Origin: Bordetella parapertussis
GTDB taxonomy: Bacteria > Pseudomonadota > Gammaproteobacteria > Burkholderiales > Burkholderiaceae_B
Direction of reading: 5' to 3'
Length of the DNA stretch: 7,407 bases
Assembly (NCBI GenBank): GCA_945882005.1
Contig: CAMCWG010000148.1
Span: 1 to 7,407 of the forward strand
Under the pieces are notes generated by a model that did not search any database, was not told where the DNA came from, and saw only the letters and a program-made list of their open reading frames with translations. Every line of letters begins with the position of its first letter. The stretch's first letter is position 1. Of the stretch, positions 1 through 6,159 are shown one piece after another. The translations under genes were made by a program, and so were the position numbers.

Positions 1-726
1 ACAATGACTGAGTGGGGATGGCGGATTCCGTTTTTACTTAGCATCGCACTCGCTCTGATGGGCATATGGATTAGATCGTCCTTGAGTAAGGATATATTTT
101 CTGGAAGTGATGCGCAGCCAAAGTCTCCTGTTCTCGCGGTATTTGTCCACCACTGGCGCACAGTATTGGCTATTGCTTTAGCCAACACTGCAACAGGAAT
201 CGTTTCGTTCGTCGGTTTCATGTACATCGTCTCTTGGACCGTGCACCATGCCGGTGTGACGAATGATGCGGCGCTCAGTGTAAATTTACTGAGTTTATTT
301 TTAGTAGGTGGCTTCTGCCTTTGGGGCGGACACTTAGGCGATCGATTTGGAACCATACGGGTCGCTAAGCTCGGAGCCTTCCTTCTCATCATAGGGCCAT
401 GGTTCGCTTTTAGCTTGGCAAAAAGCGGTCTCTATGTGGACATGATCGCAGCTGGACTGATTTTGGCAATTGGTCAAGGCCTGTTTGTGGGACCCTTATG
501 TGCAGCCATGACGCATGCGTTACCTGCCAGCGTGCGGGTAACCGGTATAGGGCTTGGTTACAGCTTCTCGGTTGGCATATTTGGCGGATTGGCTCCAATG
601 TTTACTGAATACCTCTCTTCGGTTCACAACATGGTAATGGCTCCAGCCATTGTCATCATGGTCGGCGCCATCATCTCGTGGCTGACGCTCCTAATAGCAC
701 CCACGTGGAAAAATGCTAAATACTGA
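1..726 (+). CDS. MFS permease, metabolite:H+ symporter (MHS) type, C-terminal half (5' partial)
   Basis: This is the C-terminal part of an inner-membrane secondary transporter, probably a proton-coupled carboxylate or osmolyte symporter related to ProP, KgtP and ShiA. The first ATG is at position 4, but the reading frame is open to the window edge. The opening WGWRIPFLL is the conserved end of the first six-helix half in MHS proteins, so this Met is almost certainly internal. Counting from it, about seven hydrophobic segments follow (roughly residues 9-25, 53-80, 90-111, 120-139, 146-173, 177-205 and 210-232), as expected for helices 6-12. The loop GHLGDRFGT at 109-117 is the second copy of the MFS loop motif, with Thr where Arg is usual. 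LPASVRVTGIGLGYSF followed by GIFGGLAPMF (173-200) matches the MHS helix 10-11 signature. The stop codon touches the ATG of the hydrolase downstream, suggesting one operon. The substrate cannot be read from this fragment. Family call is firm; subfamily fairly firm. Confidence 0.85.
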   Translation, partial: TMTEWGWRIPFLLSIALALMGIWIRSSLSKDIFSGSDAQPKSPVLAVFVHHWRTVLAIALANTATGIVSFVGFMYIVSWTVHHAGVTNDAALSVNLLSLFLVGGFCLWGGHLGDRFGTIRVAKLGAFLLIIGPWFAFSLAKSGLYVDMIAAGLILAIGQGLFVGPLCAAMTHALPASVRVTGIGLGYSFSVGIFGGLAPMFTEYLSSVHNMVMAPAIVIMVGAIISWLTLLIAPTWKNAKY

Positions 727-1665
727 ATGATTAAATTTCTATTCTTAGTTATCCCCTTCACGGTCATCCTGTTGAATGGTTGTGCGAACACACCTTTCTC
801 AAGAGCCGATGTTGAATATTTTCAACCTCCTATCGTCACCACCAAAGCCCCTGAGCGGCCCATCACGAAGTTCAGTCTTTTCAACAACACCACCAAAGTC
901 AATCTCGCACCGATGCGCCCGATCGTGCCGACGTTTAACGGCAAAGGCAATCTTCTTGCGAGCTGGAATCCTCACCCCGATGGCGTGAAAAACAGACCAA
1001 CCTTTGTGATCGTGCACGGAGGCCACGGTTTAATACCCGGCGACTTCGCAACCGCCCTCTGGGCAAGAAAGGACTTAGGCGCGAATACGCTGGTGCTTGA
1101 CAGTTACTGGAGCCGAGGACATGATCAAAATTGGGTGACCTACACCCCACTTGGAGCAAACGCCCGCATGCTCGATGCCATCGCAACGGGGCGATGGCTT
1201 GTCTCGCAAGGCGTTGACCCAAACCTGTTAATTTTGATGGGTGGCAGCCAGGGAGGCTGGACCGTCTTAAGAACCTTCACAGACGAACCCTTTATGCGTG
1301 AGCACGCGAAGGGGTTGTACCGTGCCGGCATTAGTCTTTACCCCGTCTGCAACAGCAAAGGCTGGAAGGAAGACCCAACCTTAGGTCCCTACTGGGGACC
1401 CGTTCTTATATTCACCGGTGGAAAGGATACAGCCACACCGCCAGATCGATGCCCAACACGGGTATTTAAAGATGCAACATCCTGGACACACTACCCTGAG
1501 GCAACACACGGTTGGGACACCTCAAACCGTGGCGCACATACACCTTCGGTAGACGGTGAATGCGGCAAGGCCTTAAACGTCTACAACCGTTTCGCAGTAT
1601 GCCGCTCTGACTCCGCAACACGAGATATGCATGAGCGGATACAAGACTTTATTAAAAGTTTGTGA
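727..1665 (+). CDS. Lipoprotein alpha/beta hydrolase (dienelactone hydrolase-like)
   Basis: A 312-residue serine hydrolase predicted to be anchored to the cell envelope by lipid. The N-terminus is a lipoprotein signal: a short basic start, a hydrophobic run and the lipobox LNGC with Cys19. Ala20 and Asn21 follow, so there is no Asp at +2 to retain it in the inner membrane; outer-membrane sorting is likely. Alpha/beta-hydrolase landmarks are in order: the oxyanion-hole HGG at 97-99, the nucleophile elbow GGSQGG at 172-177 with Ser174, the likely acid Asp234 in FTGGKDTATPP, and the likely catalytic His261 in EATHGWD. Four later cysteines (208, 242, 279, 292) could form disulfides, which fits export. 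The start lies immediately after the permease TGA, with only a weak GGAAAA upstream, so translational coupling is likely. The substrate is unknown; an ester, lactone or peptide are all possible. The fold and lipoprotein calls are well supported; the dienelactone-hydrolase resemblance is weaker. Confidence 0.85.
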   Translation: MIKFLFLVIPFTVILLNGCANTPFSRADVEYFQPPIVTTKAPERPITKFSLFNNTTKVNLAPMRPIVPTFNGKGNLLASWNPHPDGVKNRPTFVIVHGGHGLIPGDFATALWARKDLGANTLVLDSYWSRGHDQNWVTYTPLGANARMLDAIATGRWLVSQGVDPNLLILMGGSQGGWTVLRTFTDEPFMREHAKGLYRAGISLYPVCNSKGWKEDPTLGPYWGPVLIFTGGKDTATPPDRCPTRVFKDATSWTHYPEATHGWDTSNRGAHTPSVDGECGKALNVYNRFAVCRSDSATRDMHERIQDFIKSL

Positions 1666-1691
1666 CCACTGCTCTGAGAACACGAATCGCA

Positions 1692-1973
1692 TTAACGCTT
1701 AAGATCTCTATAGAAATTCTCATGCGCGCCTAGCAGCAGCAAATAGCGGGTCTTTGGATCAAACTCGTAAGCAAGAAGCACCTCTTGGTGCTGACTTTTA
1801 AATTTATAAACATGTACCCCAACTAGGTCCCCTCGTTTGGGTGCTCCAATCAAAGGATTCTTTACAATTAGGGCAATTGCTTCGTCAACATCAGCTTTTC
1901 GATTTTTATTAGATTTCTTATACGCCCGAGCGAATGCTGTAGACTGTAAAATCTCAACCCGCTTTACCCGCAT
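1692..1973 (-). CDS. Type II toxin, RelE/ParE-like superfamily
   Basis: A basic 93-residue protein encoded directly after a ParD-like antitoxin. It has the size and pattern of the RelE/ParE toxin fold: an N-terminal helical region rich in Lys and Arg (AFARAYKKSNKNRKADVDEA, residues 13-32), then VYKFKSQHQEVLLAYEF (55-71), a strand-rich core, and the C-terminal LLLGAHENFYRDLKR (79-93). That ending is typical of the ParE-like toxins paired with this antitoxin type. Members of the superfamily act either as ribosome-dependent mRNA endonucleases or as gyrase poisons; which applies here cannot be decided from the sequence. Its ATG overlaps the antitoxin TAA by one base (TAATG), so its translation is probably coupled to and limited by the antitoxin. 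No disruption is visible, so the toxin appears intact. It ends 26 bp from the convergent hydrolase gene. Confidence 0.85.
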   Translation of the reverse strand: MRVKRVEILQSTAFARAYKKSNKNRKADVDEAIALIVKNPLIGAPKRGDLVGVHVYKFKSQHQEVLLAYEFDPKTRYLLLLGAHENFYRDLKR

Positions 1974-2197
1974 TAGTCTCGCCCTTGAGGGACAAACGGA
2001 GTAGCCAACACCTGTCCCTCAGCCCTTGCAATCAATAGATCACGAATAAATTCGATTGGAAGATCTGGGTTGTCTAATGCTGCCTTTCCTACCATCGCCC
2101 AAAACTCTACCTGCCCTGCAATTGTACGGCGCTCGGCATGAGCGTGAGCCTTTGCTTGCTCATATAGGTAATCATCAATACGAACGGGCATTCCCAT
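1973..2197 (-). CDS. ParD-like antitoxin of a type II toxin-antitoxin pair
   Basis: A 74-residue antitoxin that should bind and neutralise the downstream toxin and repress its own promoter. The frame is open upstream to an ATG at 2269, giving 98 residues, but I start at 2197 for two reasons. An AGGAG lies 8 bases before that ATG, and the protein then begins MGMPVRIDDYLYEQAKAHA, the usual N-terminus of this ParD-like family. The core ERRTIAGQVEFWAMVGKAALDNPDLPIEFIRDLLIA (residues 22-57) is characteristic: an N-terminal ribbon-helix-helix-like DNA-binding part (MPVRIDDYLYEQAKAHAHAERRTIAGQ) and a C-terminal region expected to wrap the toxin. The longer version would add a Cys-rich segment encoded across the palindrome at 2223-2234, which is better explained as an operator. 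The family call is strong; DNA binding is inferred from the family. Confidence 0.88.
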   Translation of the reverse strand: MGMPVRIDDYLYEQAKAHAHAERRTIAGQVEFWAMVGKAALDNPDLPIEFIRDLLIARAEGQVLATPFVPQGRD

Positions 2198-2205
2198 AGC
2201 GGTAA

Positions 2206-2210
2206 CTCCT
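2206..2210 (-). promoter_or_regulatory. Ribosome-binding site of the antitoxin gene
   Basis: On the minus strand AGGAG is followed by eight bases (TTACCGCT) and then the ATG at 2197. This is a near-ideal Shine-Dalgarno arrangement and decides the start of the antitoxin in favour of 2197 over the upstream ATG at 2269. Confidence 0.8.
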
Positions 2211-2219
2211 GTTTCATTC

Positions 2220-2237
2220 TTACTACAATTGTAGCAA
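2220..2237. promoter_or_regulatory. Palindrome, candidate operator of the toxin-antitoxin pair
   Basis: CTACAATTGTAG at 2223-2234 is a perfect 12-bp inverted repeat. With one mismatched pair (2222/2235) the symmetry extends to 18 bp, TTACTACAATTGTAGCAA. It sits 23-40 bp upstream of the antitoxin ATG, just outside its ribosome-binding site, where ribbon-helix-helix antitoxins usually bind for autoregulation. It contains TACAAT, a good -10-like hexamer, on both strands, so bound repressor could block a promoter. I found no convincing -35 hexamer at 16-18 bp from it. The palindrome is directly seen; the operator role is inferred. Confidence 0.5.
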
Positions 2238-2462
2238 AATTTCATATTGAGCGATCTTGATATTGTCATTCAGGGAGTTGAGCCAACGCTCCAATGTCAA
2301 CAAATACTTTCATGCCATCCACACCTTGTCTTTATGCACGAAAATCGTTCGATGGCTAAAGTCTTTGTCACGATTTCGTTATATTTGAAAGCTAAATTTT
2401 CGCTTAAATTAATCGCCCAGCCTGCTGGCAATCAGTCATTCGCAAATAGTGTCCGCCAAATA

Positions 2463-3425
2463 ATGAATAGATACGCGAAGACCGCTCAACTGATTCTAAG
2501 CTTCAGTCTGCTGATTGTCACCAGTTCAATCAGTTTTGCTCAAAGCTTTTCTTTTGTGGCTCTTGGTGACCACCCCTACGGAGTCGCAGAAAAATCTTAT
2601 CCTCTCTACCGCGCCTTAATCTCAGCAATCAATCGCGTACAACCCGCGTTCTCGATACACGTCGGCGACTTTAAGAGTGGCTCCACGGTGTGCTCGGATC
2701 AAGAGTTTTTGGAACAATTCAAACACTTCTCGCTGTTCGAGCAGGGCGTCGTCTACACACCAGGCGACAATGAGTGGACAGATTGCCATCGGCGAAGTAA
2801 TGGTGGTTACGATCCCTTGGAGCGCCTAGGCAAAGTAAGGCAGCTGTTCTATAGCCCTACAAAGTCACTAGGCATGAACCCGATCGCCTTGGTCAGTCAG
2901 GCCCAGATACAACCGACGTATTCAGCTTTCGTAGAAAATCAACGCTGGGTGTACAACGACGTACTTTTTGTCACGCTACATATTGTTGGTAGTAACAATA
3001 ATTTTGAAACGCGTGACCCCAAAGCCATCAAAGAGTTCTTTGAACGAGATGCAGCAAATATCGCATGGATTCAAGCTGCTTTTGATGAGGCTCGTAATAA
3101 GAACCATACTGCAATTGTCTTTGCCTATCAGGCTGACGTGCTAATTAGTCGCTCCATGTGGGAAGATTTTCCTGCCTGGTCCGGCTTTCGGAATAGCGTT
3201 GGAGAAACATTGTTACCGCTGGCACGTGAATGGAACAAGCCCGTGCTATTAATCCATGGTGACCGACATCAGTATCACTTTGATCAGCCTTTCAAACTTA
3301 ATAACAAACTCATCGAAAATTTAACGCGACTCCAAGTCCCTGGCGCCTCAGATGTTCGAGCAGTTCGAGTGCAGGTCGATCCAACGGCCTCCTCTCCATT
3401 TTCTGTAGAACTAATCACTCCCTAG
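2463..3425 (+). CDS. Exported calcineurin-like metallophosphoesterase
   Basis: A 320-residue protein predicted to hydrolyse phosphoesters outside the cytoplasm with a two-metal centre. The frame is open back to an ATG at 2247, but I choose 2463 because it begins a clear signal peptide: MNRYAK, a hydrophobic run ILSFSLLIVTSS, then SFA-Q with likely cleavage after residue 26. The 72 residues that the longer start would add look non-coding. No strong Shine-Dalgarno precedes 2463, so the start is moderately sure. Metallophosphoesterase landmarks follow: GDH at 35-37, HVGDFK at 66-71, PGDNEW at 100-105 (the GN[HDE]-type block with Asp102, Asn103, Glu104), a likely metal His173 in TLHIVGSNN, and HGDRHQYH at 265-272 in place of the usual final GHxH. 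Cys77 and Cys108 may form a disulfide. The substrate is unknown; phosphomonoesters, diesters or nucleotides are possible. It ends 15 bp from the convergent ThDP-enzyme gene. Confidence 0.78.
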   Translation: MNRYAKTAQLILSFSLLIVTSSISFAQSFSFVALGDHPYGVAEKSYPLYRALISAINRVQPAFSIHVGDFKSGSTVCSDQEFLEQFKHFSLFEQGVVYTPGDNEWTDCHRRSNGGYDPLERLGKVRQLFYSPTKSLGMNPIALVSQAQIQPTYSAFVENQRWVYNDVLFVTLHIVGSNNNFETRDPKAIKEFFERDAANIAWIQAAFDEARNKNHTAIVFAYQADVLISRSMWEDFPAWSGFRNSVGETLLPLAREWNKPVLLIHGDRHQYHFDQPFKLNNKLIENLTRLQVPGASDVRAVRVQVDPTASSPFSVELITP

Positions 3426-3440
3426 TCGGATGCGCTTCTC

Positions 3441-5075
3441 CTAACCACGCATCGCTTTAAGCTGCTCTGGATAGCCAGCTGGATCAATCGACACATCAAT
3501 TAGCGATGGGCCTTTTGTTTTAAGAGCTGTCGCCATGGCAGTGACGAACTCCTGTTCTGTCGTCGCACTTGCTCCAAAACCACCCAACGCTCGCATGGTG
3601 CCCGCAAAATCATGGTGCCGCCACCGCACCCCGTTAGATTCAAGTGCCCTGCTCTGCTGCTTGATATCGATAAGGGACAAGGCACTATCGTTAAATACAA
3701 TGACGATGACCTGAGCCTGATGCTCTACCGCTGTACACAGTTCCCCCATACACATCATCAGACCGCCGTCTCCAGTAAAACAAAGCACTGGGGCGCTTGG
3801 GTCTTGAACCGCGGCAGAAATTGCCGCTGGCAATGCAAAAGCCATAGTTGCCAGTCCGTTTGAAATCAACACATCACCGGCACGGGCAGCAGGAAAAAAT
3901 GCCGCAACTGAAAACATGTGAGCGCCTGCATCAATCGAGAACTTCGGCTTGATGCCCACCTCTCTACAAGACGTTGCTGCTAGCTGGGCAACACGATCAG
4001 GCGCAACAGCATTCTTTACTGGAGCATAAGCAAGTTGAGTCTGTGCGTTCTTGCGGATATGCTCAAGCTCTGCAGGGCTCCAACCCGTTTGCGCATAGCC
4101 CCCTGACGCGACGAGTCGCGTCAGCGTCTCTGTAATTGAGCCCACCACCTGCACAGAGGGCTCAATGTAGTGCACCGGATGCCTGACTGCTCCAATGTCT
4201 ACGACAGGCGTGGTGTATCGCCAGGGCTGCAAGATGAGTTCCACAGGATCCATGCCAATCAACACCATCAAGTCAGCAGCTGCAATCGCTTCCTGCTCTA
4301 GAGATCCACCTGTAAAAATTCCTAAGACCTGAGCATTGTCATCTGGGATCACGCCCTTTGCCTTGTATGTACTAAGCACAGCACAACCAAGCGATTCAAC
4401 GAAACTACGCACGGCATCAGTATGCGCACGCGCCTCTAAACCAAGCACCGCGATCGGTTTACGCGCCTTTTGTACGGTCGCGCGCAGCGCCTCAAAGCGC
4501 TCGAGGTCAATAGCGCCCGAACGCGAAACCGGCTCTGACTGAGTACCAGCTAATTGTTCAACATCCACGGCGCGACGAGCGGTCTCTGAAGTAAGCTCAA
4601 TATGAACTGGGCCCAGCGGATACGTCATCGCGACATTTAGCAGATGATCAATTTCTGACGCAGGATCAGCCGACTCAAGGCGGCCCACCGCCTTAACAAG
4701 GGGATTAAGCACTGCTTGTTGATCAAAGACTTGGTGCGTGATGTAGGTAAGCTGTTTGGGTGTGAAGCCATCCGTCAACACAATGACGGGTGCGCGATCC
4801 AGGCTCGCATAGGCGACTCCGTTGGCGGCGTTGGTAAGTCCGGGACCTTTGGTCATCAGCGCAACACCAGGCACACCAGCAGTTTCTGCCAAGGCACCCG
4901 CCATCATGACTGCAGCGTTTTCAGTCTTGGTAAGTACAAATTGGATATTTTCTGCGGCTGCGGCCGCAATGATATCTAGTGACGATCCACCACCAGGAAG
5001 ACCAAATATCTTCTTAACACCCGCTCGCGCCAGTTTGCGCACCAAGAGCTGAGCGACGGTGATTGTTTGAGCCAT
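3441..5075 (-). CDS. Thiamine-diphosphate-dependent enzyme, acetolactate synthase/decarboxylase superfamily
   Basis: A complete 544-residue cytoplasmic enzyme with the three-domain layout of acetolactate synthase, benzoylformate decarboxylase and relatives, and a length normal for them. The N-terminal pyrimidine-binding domain (about 1-170) has GVKKIFGLPGG, the catalytic Glu52 in TKTENAAVMMAGALAE, TKGPGLTNAANGVA at 75-88 and THQVFDQQAVLNPLVK at 113-128. The middle domain (about 190-330) carries DLMVLIGMDPVEL. The pyrophosphate-binding domain has GDG at 435-437, exactly 24 residues, then Asn462-Asp463, the classic ThDP/magnesium motif. The substrate is not readable: NAPVI-type acetolactate synthase positions differ (for example VIVLTDGFTP instead of a TGQV-like end), so a 2-oxo-acid decarboxylase, carboligase or lyase is as likely as acetolactate synthase. 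No regulatory-subunit gene is adjacent, which argues against a housekeeping IlvB. It is transcribed divergently from a Bug protein gene 77 bp away. Superfamily call is strong. Confidence 0.88.
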   Translation of the reverse strand: MAQTITVAQLLVRKLARAGVKKIFGLPGGGSSLDIIAAAAAENIQFVLTKTENAAVMMAGALAETAGVPGVALMTKGPGLTNAANGVAYASLDRAPVIVLTDGFTPKQLTYITHQVFDQQAVLNPLVKAVGRLESADPASEIDHLLNVAMTYPLGPVHIELTSETARRAVDVEQLAGTQSEPVSRSGAIDLERFEALRATVQKARKPIAVLGLEARAHTDAVRSFVESLGCAVLSTYKAKGVIPDDNAQVLGIFTGGSLEQEAIAAADLMVLIGMDPVELILQPWRYTTPVVDIGAVRHPVHYIEPSVQVVGSITETLTRLVASGGYAQTGWSPAELEHIRKNAQTQLAYAPVKNAVAPDRVAQLAATSCREVGIKPKFSIDAGAHMFSVAAFFPAARAGDVLISNGLATMAFALPAAISAAVQDPSAPVLCFTGDGGLMMCMGELCTAVEHQAQVIVIVFNDSALSLIDIKQQSRALESNGVRWRHHDFAGTMRALGGFGASATTEQEFVTAMATALKTKGPSLIDVSIDPAGYPEQLKAMRG

Positions 5076-5152
5076 TTTGTGACAAACCCTTTTGTTTTTA
5101 GCGAATGCTCGTTAAGCTAAGCAGAATAACTTAAAACATATGGAGACTTGCT
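5076..5152. promoter_or_regulatory. Divergent control region between the ThDP enzyme and the first Bug gene
   Basis: These 77 bp must hold the promoters of both flanking genes unless they are read from further away. On the plus strand GGAGA at 5142-5146 lies six bases before the Bug ATG and is a good ribosome-binding site. On the minus strand only a weak AAAGGG lies about 11 bases before the ThDP-enzyme ATG. TTAAG at 5112-5116 and CTTAA at 5130-5134 form a short spaced inverted repeat, and TAAGC occurs twice in tandem at 5113-5122. No consensus -35/-10 pair is convincing on either strand. Confidence 0.4.
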
Positions 5153-6142
5153 ATGAGCAATGCCTTTGTCTGGCGTCTTGTCGGACGACGAACTTTCTTT
5201 CTCTTGTGCGGCGCACTATTTGCGGCACAGGCACTGGGCCAGACAGCTTATCCCTCTCAGCCAATTCGTTTAATTGTAAGTTTTGCCGCTGGCGGACCGA
5301 CAGATATCTTTGCACGCCTCATCGCATCGAAACTAGAAAAGGAATTAGGCCAGCCCATTATTGTTGAGAATAAGCCCGGTGGCGGCTCGAACATTGGTTC
5401 TGAATTTGTGGCTAAAGCTAAACCAGACGGCTACACCCTGCTGGTTGGCACAGTTGCGAACGCGACAAACATGGGGATTTACAAAAACTTAGGATACGAC
5501 ACCGCACGCGACTTCGCTCCGATCACACAGATCATGTCTTCACCAAGCGTTCTAGTCGTCAATAATAATTTACCTGTGCGGTCATTAACTGAGCTGATCG
5601 CCTACGCGAAGGCTCGCCCAGGCAAACTTAGCTATGCGTCGTCGGGTGCAGGTGGCATGCAGCATCATGCTGGCGAGTTATTGAAGCTTCGCACTGGTAT
5701 CGATGTAATCCATATCCCCTACAAAGGAGCTGCGCCCGCATTAACCGATGTGATTGGAGGCACTGTCGATTTTGGCTTTAAGACGGCTAGCGGTGTCATG
5801 CCTGCGATCCTAAGCGGTAAAGTGAGACCACTTGCTGTCGCTGGCAGTGCCCGTCTCGCACAACTTCCAGACGTACCCACTATGGCGGAAGCGGGCATGC
5901 CAGATCTCGAGGCGGATTCATGGAACGGCCTCTTCGCTCCAGCCGGCACCCCGCCCGCAATCATCAATCGCCTCGCTGACGCGACCATTGCGATTCTGAA
6001 AACACCCGAAATCAAGGAGAGGTTCGCAGCAATTTCGGCAACTCCTATCGGCAGCACTCCCGAGGAGTTTTCAAAATATGTGAAGGCCGAAATTGCAAAG
6101 TGGGGAATGGTCGCGAAGCAGGCAAATGTTCAGGTGAATTAG
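5153..6142 (+). CDS. Bug/TctC-family periplasmic solute-binding protein (first copy)
   Basis: A 329-residue periplasmic receptor of the tripartite tricarboxylate transporter (TTT) type, which binds small carboxylates or similar polar metabolites. The signal peptide runs to about residue 29, with cleavage at ALG-Q. It contains GRRTFFLL, a twin-arginine-like motif (Arg12-Arg13), so folded export by Tat is possible. Family landmarks: PIRLIVSFAAGGPTDIFAR (37-55), with Asp51 in the ligand loop; VENKPGGGSNIG (71-82); KPDGYTLLVGT (90-100); LSYASSGAGGMQHHAGELL (159-177), the second ligand loop; IPYKG (188-192); and WNGLFAPAGTP (257-267). The start is fixed by GGAGA six bases upstream; a competing ATG at 5140 is in another frame. 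No genes for the TTT membrane subunits (TctA, TctB) are in the window, so it may use components encoded elsewhere or act as an orphan receptor. Divergent pairing with the ThDP enzyme hints at a 2-oxo-acid-related ligand, which is inference only. Confidence 0.93.
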   Translation: MSNAFVWRLVGRRTFFLLCGALFAAQALGQTAYPSQPIRLIVSFAAGGPTDIFARLIASKLEKELGQPIIVENKPGGGSNIGSEFVAKAKPDGYTLLVGTVANATNMGIYKNLGYDTARDFAPITQIMSSPSVLVVNNNLPVRSLTELIAYAKARPGKLSYASSGAGGMQHHAGELLKLRTGIDVIHIPYKGAAPALTDVIGGTVDFGFKTASGVMPAILSGKVRPLAVAGSARLAQLPDVPTMAEAGMPDLEADSWNGLFAPAGTPPAIINRLADATIAILKTPEIKERFAAISATPIGSTPEEFSKYVKAEIAKWGMVAKQANVQVN

Positions 6143-6159
6143 GTATGTCAGCCTAACTC

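Larger units (their letters stand above)
2198..2462. other. Divergent non-coding gap between antitoxin and metallophosphoesterase
   Basis: These 265 bp separate the minus-strand antitoxin from the plus-strand metallophosphoesterase. The antitoxin ribosome-binding site and palindrome occupy 2206-2237. From 2238 to 2462 I see no gene, hairpin or repeat that I can support. The metallophosphoesterase frame stays open back to 2247, but its translation there has no family motifs, no ribosome-binding site and no signal peptide, so I treat it as non-coding leader. The promoter of the metallophosphoesterase gene should lie here but was not identified. Confidence 0.55.

Noticed and set aside
799..1331. 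Several minus-strand open frames inside the hydrolase gene
   Set aside because: They lie opposite a gene with an intact lipobox and catalytic motifs, overlap one another, and show no recognisable protein features.
1692..2237. The toxin-antitoxin pair as part of a mobile element or integron cassette
   Set aside because: No transposase, integrase, terminal inverted repeats or attachment-like repeats were seen around it.
1973..2269. A 98-residue version of the antitoxin
   Set aside because: The extra 24 residues have no counterpart in the family as I know it, and the better ribosome-binding site and the palindrome favour the start at 2197.
3429..3453. GATGCG and CGCATC as a hairpin across the convergent stops of the metallophosphoesterase and ThDP-enzyme genes, a possible bidirectional terminator
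   Set aside because: The stem is only 6 bp with a 13-nt loop and there is no T-run on either side.
5140..5367. A 75-codon open frame starting at an ATG 13 bases before the first Bug gene
   Set aside because: It overlaps the Bug gene in another frame, has no family features, and the GGAGA ribosome-binding site is inside its own first codons, pointing to the ATG at 5153.
5719..6057. A 112-codon minus-strand open frame inside the first Bug gene
   Set aside because: It is antisense to well-conserved Bug motifs and its translation is low-complexity, Ala- and Pro-rich, typical of a shadow frame.
6139..6156. TTAGG and CCTAA as a hairpin between the convergent first and second Bug genes
   Set aside because: The stem is 5 bp with an 8-nt loop and no T-tract follows, so it is too weak to call a terminator.
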